The notes under the pieces were generated by a model, which saw only the letters and a program-made list of their open reading frames with translations, was not told where the DNA came from and did no database searches. From JBDHAC01 sp039588215 (GTDB lineage Bacteria; Gemmatimonadota; Gemmatimonadetes; Palauibacterales; Palauibacteraceae): 64,000 nt of DNA. Each line of letters opens with the position of its first letter. Position 1 is the stretch's first letter. The stretch covers positions 15,691 through 79,690 of the forward strand of contig JBDHAD010000039.1 in assembly GCA_039588215.1 (NCBI GenBank), in the 5' to 3' direction. Shown one piece after another: positions 31,838 through 40,002 of the stretch. The translations under genes were made by a program, and so were the position numbers.

Positions 31838-32048
31838 CCGACCACCTGCTCACGAACCTCCGATTCGGCTAATCGAAACCTCACCGCCGAACTCCTCGTC
31901 ATGATCACAGCCCGAGACGCGTCCCACGCGGCTGCAGCAGGACATGTTGGGGCGTGTGTCTGCTCATATGTCGGGCGATGGGCCCATGCACGCTCCCGGC
32001 GTATCTTGACTCGCACGTTTCCCGCCATGATTCACCAGGGAGAGATTC

Positions 32049-33773
32049 ATGCAGCCGATGGCGTCGCAGCTGATCAAGTACCTTCCGCGTGCGGTGTTGA
32101 TCGCCGCGCTCACGGGCGCTGGGCTTCCCTCCATCGCCGTCGCTCAGACCCTGAGCGCGGAGGCCTACCTCGACACCAATGAGCAAGCCGAGGCAGCGTA
32201 CCGAGACGGCCGTTATGCGGATGCCGCGGCCGCGTTCCGGGCGCTCCTCGAGGCGAACCCGGGGGACGGCGACTTGTGGATCCGGCTCGCCAGGGCGCAC
32301 GAACGGGCCGAAGACCGGCCCGAGGCCATCGAGTCCTTCCAGCGCGCGAAGGCGTTGGGCTACGGGACGGGGTATACGATCGACGTCTGGATCGCCGCTC
32401 TGTACGCGGACATGGACGTTCCTGAGCAAGCATACGAGTGGCTCGAGCGGGCGCTCGCCGACGGGCTCGAGGGCCGCAACCGCATCAGCCAGCACCGCGC
32501 CTTCAAGCGCTATGAGGATGACGACCGGTACCGTCGCCTGGCTGGTCTCCTGCCGCAGCGCGCGTTCACCCGTGAAGAGGGCTGGCGGTACGACCTCGAC
32601 TACCTCGTCGAGGAGATCCGGCGATTGCACGCGGCCTTCGAGCGCCCCGCGTTCTCGCCCGAGTTCGACGCGGCCATCGCCGACATTCGGGCTGGGATCC
32701 CGGGCCTGACGGACGAGCAGATCGCGAACGAGCTCAAGCGGCTCGTGGTGATGCTTGGCGACGGTCACAGTGGGATCTGGTCGGTTCCTCAGGGCGAGGT
32801 GCGATTCTCCGGCCTCCCGATCGACGTCTATTTGTTCAGTGATGGGCCATTCATCGTCGGAGCCGGGGGCGCGGATGCGCAGGAGCTGATCGGGAGCCGG
32901 TTGCTCGAGATCGGGGGCCGCCCGGTCGACGAGCTGGTGCCCGGCGTCGAGCCGTACCTGGCGGTCGACAACCCGATGGGTGTGCGCTCGGGGACACCGG
33001 CCCTCATCACGCGGATCGACCTGCTCGAGGAGCTGGGAGCGACCCGTGACGGAGACGCCATGTCGGTGACCGTTGCCGACCCCGCCGGGACCACGCGCAC
33101 CGTGACCCTCACCGCCGGTCTACCCCGACGCACCTGGCGCCTGACCGGACCACCCGCCGGCGCGTCGACGCCCGCTCCGCTCTACCTCAGCAACCCATCG
33201 AGAAACATCTGGCTGGAAGAACTGCCCGACGCCGACGCCGTGTACGTCCAGTATAACCAGGTGGGGAACGAGCGTGGAAATACGGTCGCCGCGTTCGCCG
33301 ACACCCTGCTCGCGACGCTGGAACGCACCCGTTCTACGAGCGTGATCGTGGATGTCCGCCGGAACGGGGGTGGCAACAACTTCCTCAACTGGCCGCTGGT
33401 TCGGTCGCTCATCCGGTTCGAGAGCGGCGCCCCCGATCGGAGGATTTTCGTGCTCCCCGGACGCCATACGTTCTCGGCGGCGCAGAACTTCGTGAATTGG
33501 GTCGAGCGGCTGACCGATGCCGTGTTCGTGGGAGAGCCGACCGGTTCACGCCCGAACTTCACGGGCGAGACCACGCCGGTCACCCTGCCGTACAGCGGTC
33601 TCCAGGGGAGCATCTCGTCGCGCTACTGGCAGGATTCGCACTCGAACGACGACCGGCTGTGGATCGCGCCCGACATCCCCGTCGGGCTCTCCTCCGCGGA
33701 CTACTTCTCCAACCGGGATCCGGTCCTGGCAGCGGTCCTACGTCTGATCGAGAGCGGTCGCGCCATCTCCTGA
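32049..33773 (+). CDS. Secreted TPR plus S41-like protein
   Basis: This 574-residue protein has a signal peptide (cleavage near AVAQ, residue 32), TPR-like repeats (about 38-120) and an S41 tail-specific-protease-like domain (about 190-560). The presumed catalytic serine is in TFSAAQNF near 480. The lysine that normally completes the S41 Ser-Lys dyad is not obvious (GEPTGSRPNFTG), so it may be an inactive or divergent member. AGGGAG precedes the ATG by eight bases. It is transcribed alone and converges with the HNH nuclease gene. A periplasmic quality-control or peptide-binding role is inference. Confidence 0.72.
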   Translation: MQPMASQLIKYLPRAVLIAALTGAGLPSIAVAQTLSAEAYLDTNEQAEAAYRDGRYADAAAAFRALLEANPGDGDLWIRLARAHERAEDRPEAIESFQRAKALGYGTGYTIDVWIAALYADMDVPEQAYEWLERALADGLEGRNRISQHRAFKRYEDDDRYRRLAGLLPQRAFTREEGWRYDLDYLVEEIRRLHAAFERPAFSPEFDAAIADIRAGIPGLTDEQIANELKRLVVMLGDGHSGIWSVPQGEVRFSGLPIDVYLFSDGPFIVGAGGADAQELIGSRLLEIGGRPVDELVPGVEPYLAVDNPMGVRSGTPALITRIDLLEELGATRDGDAMSVTVADPAGTTRTVTLTAGLPRRTWRLTGPPAGASTPAPLYLSNPSRNIWLEELPDADAVYVQYNQVGNERGNTVAAFADTLLATLERTRSTSVIVDVRRNGGGNNFLNWPLVRSLIRFESGAPDRRIFVLPGRHTFSAAQNFVNWVERLTDAVFVGEPTGSRPNFTGETTPVTLPYSGLQGSISSRYWQDSHSNDDRLWIAPDIPVGLSSADYFSNRDPVLAAVLRLIESGRAIS

Positions 33774-33833
33774 TCGAGCTTCGGAAGACTGACCCGGCAG
33801 GACCTCTCGCGCCGACCCGAGTTGGACCACGGG

Positions 33834-35312
33834 TCACAGAGCCGCCTCGGTGGCCCGGAAGAGCACATCGTCGGGGATATCGGCCTCTCGTTTCCAGCGG
33901 GCGCTCGCCGTCCATGCACCGGGGTCGGCGCCACGGAGTCGGTTCTGCCGCGCGAGCGCGGCCACGGGCTGGTCCGGCAGCCTCGGCGGCGGTCTTCCTC
34001 GCCCCGCCAGATGGACCGACCCCTGGGGATCGCGAAACGCCGGCCGTCCTGTTCCCCACCATTCGATAATCCAGCCGCCCTCGTGCACGAGGCGATGATG
34101 ATGGCGGCACAAGAGCAGCGTGTTGTCCAGGCTCGTCTCACCGCCATCGGCCCAATGAACGACGTGGTGCGCCTCCGTGAAGCGGAGACCGCAGCCCGGG
34201 AACCGACATCCCCGATCCCGGATCTCAAGGGCCCGTCGTAGCGCCGGCGAGATCGTTCGGGTCCGGCGCCCCACGTTCAGCACGGGTCCCCGGTGCCCGT
34301 CACCCGAGCCGTTCGCCGCCCGGGTGAGGCAGACGAGGCCGGCGTCGCACGAGAGCCGGCGGGACGTTTCAGCTGAAACGCGCGTCCCGTCCTCCAGCTC
34401 CGAACGGCCCGGCTCACCGTCCTCGGCCAACGTCTCGTGGTCGACGTGCAGGACGACCTGATACCGCTCGGCACGGGTTCCCGAGATCGGAGCGTCAGTC
34501 GAGTCTGTACCTTCACTCGAGCCGAATCCCGCCGCCAGCGCTCGCTCGGCCAACAGCCCCACCGCGTCGGCCCGCCGACGGGCCGCCTCTCGAGCGGTAT
34601 CGGGGACAGCGTGACGCGCTGCCTCGGCCGCTGCCTCGGCCGCGTCTACGGGTGCCCGTTCCCGGACGCGCTGCCGCTCGCGGTACAGCGCGTCGCTCGC
34701 CGCCTCCACGGCCCGCATCAGGAGCGCCCCGACTTCGGGGTCCAGTCGGCCCTGCACCACGTACATACCGTCTTCGTCGGGGAACACCGACAGGGCGCGT
34801 GACCGGTGCCGCTCCCGCTCCCACGCCGCCTCGTCCTCGCGGCTGCCCTTCTTCCATGCCCGTACCATCCGCTCCAGCTGCGCGGTTGTGCACCCCTCGG
34901 CCAGCTCCAGCAGTTCGGCCTCCGTCTCGGCCTCCGCTACGCGGGACAGCGCACGGACCTGCGAAAAGGAGAGCTCGCCGCGCGACATCGCCGAACCGGT
35001 CCGGGGAAGCCCCTCGAGCGCACGGGCGACCCGTACGTGCTCGCGCGCCGTACCCAGGTCGAGACCCGCTCGGAACGACAGCCAGTGGGCGCAGCTGCGG
35101 TGACCCGCCGGCTCCCACCCTCGCAATCGATCGAACCGCGCGAGGAGGACCAGAAGGCGGTGTGTGCCCGCGTGGATGTGCGCGGCCAGCGTGGCAATCT
35201 CGTCACCCAGGTCCTCGACCACGTCCGGACCTGGACCGAGGGATCTCCCACGCCCCGAAGCGGCCCAGGTCTCCTCGGCAGGCTCCAGCGCCGCGAGCGC
35301 GGCGTATCCCAT
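33834..35312 (-). CDS. DUF222-HNH endonuclease-like protein
   Basis: The protein has about 492 residues. A DUF222 helical domain occupies the first 300 residues and a C-terminal HNH nuclease motif follows (RDRGCRFPGC, then EAHHVVHWADGGETSLDNTL, then LLCRHHHRLVHEGGW). The metal and catalytic His/Asn residues are present. Such proteins are abundant as scattered, often multicopy genes in high-GC bacteria, and their role is unclear. I favour the ATG at 35312 with GAGAGAGGG upstream; a GTG at 35366 would add 18 residues. A 29-bp minisatellite lies just upstream. Confidence 0.82.
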   Translation of the reverse strand: MGYAALAALEPAEETWAASGRGRSLGPGPDVVEDLGDEIATLAAHIHAGTHRLLVLLARFDRLRGWEPAGHRSCAHWLSFRAGLDLGTAREHVRVARALEGLPRTGSAMSRGELSFSQVRALSRVAEAETEAELLELAEGCTTAQLERMVRAWKKGSREDEAAWERERHRSRALSVFPDEDGMYVVQGRLDPEVGALLMRAVEAASDALYRERQRVRERAPVDAAEAAAEAARHAVPDTAREAARRRADAVGLLAERALAAGFGSSEGTDSTDAPISGTRAERYQVVLHVDHETLAEDGEPGRSELEDGTRVSAETSRRLSCDAGLVCLTRAANGSGDGHRGPVLNVGRRTRTISPALRRALEIRDRGCRFPGCGLRFTEAHHVVHWADGGETSLDNTLLLCRHHHRLVHEGGWIIEWWGTGRPAFRDPQGSVHLAGRGRPPPRLPDQPVAALARQNRLRGADPGAWTASARWKREADIPDDVLFRATEAAL

Positions 35313-35418
35313 CGCGTCCCTCTCTCTCAGGCAAACACCAGATTCCTCTATCCCTGAAAGATGCACGACGCTATCAACGGGATATGAACATCAACCGGCT
35401 CTCAACGCGGCGGGGCGC

Positions 35419-35510
35419 GCCGCTCAGGATGCCTCGCGCCGGGGTGCGCCGCTCAGGATGCCTCGCGTCGGGACGCCGCTCAGGATGCCTCGCGTCCCGG
35501 GACGCCGCTC
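35419..35510. repeat. Short tandem repeat upstream of the HNH gene
   Basis: GCCGCTCAGGATGCCTCGCG appears at 35419-35438, 35448-35467 and 35475-35494, with a partial copy at 35504-35510, so the period is 29, 27 and 29 bases. The intervening 7-9 bases are similar to one another and not unique spacers. It is a non-coding minisatellite. Confidence 0.85.
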
Positions 35511-35550
35511 GGCGGTGACGACCGTCCTCGCGACGCGCGCCTGGGCGTCT

Positions 35551-35964
35551 CTAGCCTGCCGAGAATGGTAGTGCCGGCTCTCGGTCACCGGCTGCGTAGC
35601 GCCACACGTCGATCAGGTCGATGATGAACGAGATTCCATCTGCGATGATCACCGCGAGGAGCCAGCGCCCCAGGCCGCCGCCGGTGCCGGCCTCCTGAAA
35701 CCGGCCCCAGAGCCAGAGCAGCATCGGCCCCCACGCCAGCAGGTGCGGCAGCCCCAGCAGTCGCACGAACCCCTTGGCTCGCACGATCACGAGCATGAAG
35801 AGAAACGAGATGGTCATCGCCCCCACGATGATCTGCCCCTCCGTTCTCCCGATGTAGAGAAGGCCGGGGATCATGTTGACCGCTGCGAGCAGCGCCACCC
35901 ATGCCCGCCAGAACCACCCCAGGGACCAGATCCCGCGAACGAACTCCGACATCGCTTGGCCCAT
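35551..35964 (-). CDS. Small multi-pass membrane protein, unknown
   Basis: This 137-residue protein has four predicted transmembrane segments (near 15-35, 40-65, 75-92 and 100-122). The ATG at 35964 is preceded by GAGAGGAG at a good distance; a longer frame from 35994 would add ten basic residues. It is divergent from the NCS2 permease gene. I do not recognise the family, and no catalytic residues stand out. Confidence 0.65.
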   Translation of the reverse strand: MGQAMSEFVRGIWSLGWFWRAWVALLAAVNMIPGLLYIGRTEGQIIVGAMTISFLFMLVIVRAKGFVRLLGLPHLLAWGPMLLWLWGRFQEAGTGGGLGRWLLAVIIADGISFIIDLIDVWRYAAGDREPALPFSAG

Positions 35965-36056
35965 CACTGATCTCCTCTCTCGCTTCTTAGGCAAGACCGA
36001 CCGCCGTGGTGCGCGGGCGTTGACGCGCGACCGGCTGCGCCCTCCTCTTTGAGCCT

Positions 36057-37484
36057 ATGCCTTCAAAGCCGACAGACCACGTCGACGGTTCCGCGGGCGG
36101 CGCAGCGGGCCCCGACCCGAGCGCGGCCAAGTCCGCTTGGGACGATCTGCCGATGATCGTCGAGCCCGTCTACGGCATCGATGAGCGCCCAGAATCGTGG
36201 TGGGAGACCATCCTGTACGGCTGGCAGCACACGCTGGTCGACATCTCGCCCTTCGTGCTGCCTCTCGCCGTCGCCGCGGCCATTGGAATGTCGGCGGGAG
36301 ACTCCGCCCGGTTCATCAACTTCTGTCTGTTCTCGATGGGCGTCGCCACCCTGATTCAGACCACGATCGGAAATCGGCTCCCGATTATCCAGGGTCCCTC
36401 GGCCACGTTGACCGGCACCATGGCCCCGATCGCCGCCCAAATCGGGCCGGCCGCCATGTGGGGGGGCGCGTTCCTCGGCGGCCTGATCGAGATGATGGTC
36501 GGTGGGGCACGGCTGGTCGGTCTCATGCGGCGTCTCTTCCCACCGGTGGTCGCCGGCGTGGTCGTCGTCACGATCGCGCTCGCGCTCGGACAGCTCGCCG
36601 TGCGGCTCATGGTGGGTGACGGGAGCGGGATCAACTTCGCCCTCGCCGCCACGGTCCTCGGTTTGATCGCGCTCCTCCAGATCCGCTTTCGAAACGTAGC
36701 CGGGGGCCTCCTCGCACGTGGCGCGATCTTCATCTCGATCTGGGTCGTCGGTCTCGGGCTCGGTGGCGTACTGGGCGAAGTCGATTGGGCCCTGGTCCGC
36801 GACCGGCCATGGCTGGCCGCGCCCGCGCTGTTCCCCTACGGGGGACCGGGTCTCGGGTGGGCCTTCTCGTTCGCGGCCGCTGCGGCCATCCTCGCCGGCT
36901 ACCTGGGCTCGATGGTCGAGTCGCTGGGGGACTACGCGGCCACCTGCGCCGTCGCCGGGGAGCGATACGAGGTGCGCCACATGAACCGCGGGATCTTCGC
37001 CGAGGGGCTCGGGAGCGCGATCGCCGCGACCCTGGGCGGGCTTCCGTGCACGAGCTACACGCAGAACGTGGGGATCATCGCGGCCACCCGCGTGGCGAGC
37101 CGGACGGTCGTGCGGATCGCGGCCGTCATCCTTCTCCTGTACGGGCTGAGCCCGAAGTTCGGGGCGCTGCTGGTCGCCCTCCCACGCTCGGTTCTGGGAG
37201 GCGTGTTCGTGCTCGTGTGCGGCATGATCGCGATCTCGGGTCTTCGGATTCTGGCCAGCGTGCCGGACAGCCCCTCCAACAACACGATCGTGGGCGCGAC
37301 CCTCATCATTGCCGCGGGACTCCCCATCTACGCGCAGTTCGGACTCGGCGAAGCCTGGTTGAGCGAGGTGCCGTTGCTCCTCCGGCTCCTGATCACGAAC
37401 TCGGTGGTCTTGGGGGTACTGCTCGCGGTGGGTCTGCACGCGCTGTTTCGATTCGGGTTGCGCCCGACAGGAGGTGTCCCATGA
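36057..37484 (+). CDS. NCS2-family nucleobase permease
   Basis: This 475-residue membrane protein has about 12-14 transmembrane helices. The NCS2 landmarks are QHTLVD near 57 and PCTSYTQNVGII near 330, the substrate-binding NxG region. NCS2 carriers move uracil, xanthine, urate or related bases with protons or sodium. The 40-residue hydrophilic N-terminus (IVEPVYGIDERPE) is longer than usual. No purine catabolism gene lies next to it, so the substrate stays open. Its stop overlaps the start of the small membrane-protein gene that follows. Confidence 0.88.
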   Translation: MPSKPTDHVDGSAGGAAGPDPSAAKSAWDDLPMIVEPVYGIDERPESWWETILYGWQHTLVDISPFVLPLAVAAAIGMSAGDSARFINFCLFSMGVATLIQTTIGNRLPIIQGPSATLTGTMAPIAAQIGPAAMWGGAFLGGLIEMMVGGARLVGLMRRLFPPVVAGVVVVTIALALGQLAVRLMVGDGSGINFALAATVLGLIALLQIRFRNVAGGLLARGAIFISIWVVGLGLGGVLGEVDWALVRDRPWLAAPALFPYGGPGLGWAFSFAAAAAILAGYLGSMVESLGDYAATCAVAGERYEVRHMNRGIFAEGLGSAIAATLGGLPCTSYTQNVGIIAATRVASRTVVRIAAVILLLYGLSPKFGALLVALPRSVLGGVFVLVCGMIAISGLRILASVPDSPSNNTIVGATLIIAAGLPIYAQFGLGEAWLSEVPLLLRLLITNSVVLGVLLAVGLHALFRFGLRPTGGVP

Positions 37485-38059
37485 CCGATTCGCAGGAAGC
37501 CGACCCGAGTACCGCCGGCGCCGGAATCCCCGCAGGCCCGGTCCCTTCGAGATGGCCGGACGTGATCGGGGCCATCGGTATCGTGCTGAGCGCCATCATC
37601 TTCATCGACAAGCTGGACGATCTGCTCACCCTGACCTGGACGCAGGAGCAGTGGAGGGGGCTCGTCGGGGCGGATCTCGCCAACCTCATCGTCGACTCCC
37701 TGCCACCCTTGGCCGTGCGCCTGGTCACCAGCCTGGCGCACATGGCGCTCGCCGTGCTCCTGCTCGCCGGATGTCTGGCACTCAGGCGCCGCCGCCGCGC
37801 CGGGATCGCCCGATGCCGGGTCTGGGCCGCGCTCGCGATCGTCTGGGTCACGCTCGAGATCGGATGGGCCGCCTGGTGGCTCTCGCAGCGCACGGAGGAG
37901 ATCACCCGAGCCGCTGGCGTCTCGCCCGCGGCGTGGCAGGGATACGCCGCGTTCGGGATCGCCGTGGCCCTCGTGCTCCTGCTCGCCTTCCCGGTGTTCC
38001 TGTTGATCTGGTTCGCGAGGAGGGACGTAAAGGCGGAGTACGAAACCTGGCCTGCTTGA
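37481..38059 (+). CDS. Membrane protein coupled to the NCS2 permease
   Basis: This 192-residue protein has four predicted transmembrane helices (about 27-45, 78-100, 112-135 and 155-178) separated by Arg-rich loops. AGGAGGT precedes the ATG, which overlaps the permease stop by four bases, so it is co-translated with the carrier. I recognise no family. It may be an accessory subunit of the permease, an idea that rests on coupling alone. Confidence 0.65.
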   Translation: MTDSQEADPSTAGAGIPAGPVPSRWPDVIGAIGIVLSAIIFIDKLDDLLTLTWTQEQWRGLVGADLANLIVDSLPPLAVRLVTSLAHMALAVLLLAGCLALRRRRRAGIARCRVWAALAIVWVTLEIGWAAWWLSQRTEEITRAAGVSPAAWQGYAAFGIAVALVLLLAFPVFLLIWFARRDVKAEYETWPA

Positions 38060-38144
38060 CCCGCGTTCCAGACCCGTACGAGGTCGCCTACTAGCCCACG
38101 CCGCCCTAGGATGGGCGGCCGTACTCCAGGCCCACGGAGGATCA

Positions 38145-38759
38145 ATGCAGCCGTCCATGCGACGTTACATCTGGCACACTCAGCATCTACGCGCGACTTT
38201 CCGATCCCGCTGGCTTCTGGCTCTGGTCCTGGCCGGGGCGCTGGGGGGCCTTCTGGTTCCACGTCGAGCCTACTCGCAGGAGGCCGAATGGCCCGACGCG
38301 GACCCTGAGGACGTGGCTTCGGTCGACGCGATCATCGCCGCCCTGTACGACGTGATCTCCGGACCCGCCGGAGAGGCGCGCCACTGGGATCGCTTCCGGT
38401 CTCTCCACGTCCCCGAGGCGAGGCTCATCCCCACGGGCGCGGACCAGGAGACCGGCCAGGTCGGCTACCAGATGTTCAGTGTCGAGGAGTACATCGAGCG
38501 GGCGGGCCAGTTTTTGGAGCAGCGCGGGTTCTTCGAGAGCGAGATCGGGCGTGTGACGGAGGAGTTCAAAAGCATCACCCACGCCTTCAGCACGTACCAA
38601 TCTAGCTGGACCCCCGAGGACCCCGAGCCGTTCCAGCGCGGGATCAACAGCATCCAGCTCTTCCATGACGGCGACCGGTGGTGGATCGTGAACATCTTCT
38701 GGCGCGGCGTCCCGGGTGACGAGGCGATCCCGGACCGGTACCTGGGCCAGAGCGGCTGA
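38145..38759 (+). CDS. Secreted protein with NTF2/SnoaL-like fold
   Basis: This 204-residue protein has a signal peptide (cleavage near YSQE, residue 46, after a long basic n-region) and a domain of about 150 residues. The pattern of helices followed by strands (VDAIIAALYDVISGPAGEAR, then SITHAFSTYQS, then SIQLFHDGDRWWIVNIFW) matches the NTF2-like superfamily. GGAGG precedes the ATG. Many such proteins have no known substrate. It lies 121 bases before the cytochrome gene and may share its promoter region. Confidence 0.68.
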   Translation: MQPSMRRYIWHTQHLRATFRSRWLLALVLAGALGGLLVPRRAYSQEAEWPDADPEDVASVDAIIAALYDVISGPAGEARHWDRFRSLHVPEARLIPTGADQETGQVGYQMFSVEEYIERAGQFLEQRGFFESEIGRVTEEFKSITHAFSTYQSSWTPEDPEPFQRGINSIQLFHDGDRWWIVNIFWRGVPGDEAIPDRYLGQSG

Positions 38760-38882
38760 GCCCCGCCGGAAGCTGTTGCGCGCGATTGAAACTGGTTCGC
38801 CCTGTATGGCGTTGATGAAGGTCGGCCACTTCGGCCGAAGGAGATGAGGCACGCTGACAGAAACGAGACACGGAGAGCGATG

Positions 38883-39641
38883 ATGCGAATGTTTCGACGA
38901 TTGGTGGTGCCGGGTGTGGTGCTCGGGGCGGCTCTCGCCCTCCCGAACCCTGCGGCGGCCCAAATCCCCGAGGAGTTCCACAACCTCCAGGTGCTGCCGG
39001 AGGACATCGCGCAGCGCGAGCTGATCGGGGTGATGCGGGGCTTCGCCCTGGGTCTCGGCGTCCGGTGCACGCACTGTCACGTCGGCGAAGAAGGCCAGCC
39101 GTTCTCCGAGTACGACTTCGAGTCAGATGACAAGGAGACCAAGCGCAAAGCGCGCTTCATGCTCCAGATGGTCAGTTACCTGAACGACGAGCGGCTGCCC
39201 GGACTGACCGAGATCGCCGAGCGCGCCGAACCCGCGGTCAAGGTCACGTGCGAGACCTGTCACAACGGCAAACCGCTTCCCCGGTCGATCGGCGAGGTCC
39301 TCGTCCAGACGATCGATGCCGATGGGATCGACGCGGCGGTCGCCAAGTACGGCGAGCTGCGGGAGGAGTTCTACGGCAGCGCGGCCTACGACTTCAGCGA
39401 GCTGGCTCTACTCCTGGTCGCAGGCGACCTGGGCCGGGCGCAGCCCGATGCGGCCAGGGCGCTCGCCGAGCTCAACCTCGAGCACTACCCGGAGTCGGTG
39501 AACAGCTGGCTGCTGCTCGGGCAGCTGAACATGCAGAGCGGCGACACGGACGCGGTGCGCGCCGCGGTCCAGAAGGCGCTCGAGATCGATCCCGAGAACC
39601 CGCAGGCCGCGCGGTTACTCTCTCAGCTTGAAGGGAACTAA
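38883..39641 (+). CDS. Exported diheme c-type cytochrome (CytoC_RC-like) with TPR tail
   Basis: This 252-residue protein has a signal peptide (cleavage near AAAQ, residue 27) and two haem-binding sites (CTHCH near 62 and CETCH near 122). They sit in a segment FHNLQVLPEDIAQRELIGVM that is typical of the photosynthetic reaction-centre cytochrome c subunit family. It ends with a TPR-like tail (LLLGQLNMQSGDTDAVRAAV). In non-phototrophs such proteins are thought to carry electrons in the periplasm. The ATG at 38883 has GGAGAG five bases before it; an ATG at 38880 is the alternative. No reaction-centre genes are in the window. Confidence 0.82.
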   Translation: MRMFRRLVVPGVVLGAALALPNPAAAQIPEEFHNLQVLPEDIAQRELIGVMRGFALGLGVRCTHCHVGEEGQPFSEYDFESDDKETKRKARFMLQMVSYLNDERLPGLTEIAERAEPAVKVTCETCHNGKPLPRSIGEVLVQTIDADGIDAAVAKYGELREEFYGSAAYDFSELALLLVAGDLGRAQPDAARALAELNLEHYPESVNSWLLLGQLNMQSGDTDAVRAAVQKALEIDPENPQAARLLSQLEGN

Positions 39642-40002
39642 CAGCCGGGCACTTTTTTCACACCCGGGCCAAACCGTAGCCTACCCACGCCCCGGGGACG
39701 CGTCGCGTGCCGCGACGCGTCCCACCGTGACACAGCCGCCGAGCTTCTTCCCGTAGCCAAGAACCGAACGGGACCCCGCTGAGTCCGAGTCGCCCCTAAA
39801 GCCCCAGTCGGATCTGACTTCCGACGCTTCCGAATCACGTGCCGATCGCCCTGAATCCGGTGGCCGATCGGAACTGGGGCCGTGACTCCGCACCAGAACG
39901 GGGCCTGAGGTCTCGCTTGGCATACGTGCTGCTCAACACCCCCCTAAGCTCGCGAGGTAACCGCAGTTTCGTTCGCCGTTTACGGGAGGCTGTTCGGCGC
40001 GC
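39642..40002. other. Intergenic stretch before the glycan locus, with a strong hairpin
   Basis: No coding frame or tRNA is supported in these 361 bases. They contain CCGGG/CCCGG arms around a T run (39645-39667), possibly a terminator for the cytochrome gene, and a perfect 13-bp stem at 39695-39723 (GGGACGCGTCGCG, loop TGC). GGGAGG at 39984-39989 serves the next gene. Confidence 0.55.
39695..39723. repeat. Perfect 13-bp inverted repeat with 3-base loop
   Basis: GGGACGCGTCGCG is followed by TGC and the exact complement. All but one pair of the stem is G-C or lies in the ACGCGT core. There is no T tract, so it is not a standard intrinsic terminator; it could be an RNA structure or a protein site at the head of the glycan operon. 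Confidence 0.6.

Noticed and set aside
35419..35510. CRISPR-like repeat array of 20-bp units
   Set aside because: The 7-9-base gaps between units are too short and are similar to each other; this is a minisatellite.
35551..38158. Large antisense frames over the NCS2 permease region
   Set aside because: They are His/Arg/Asp-rich shadow frames opposite clear transmembrane protein genes.
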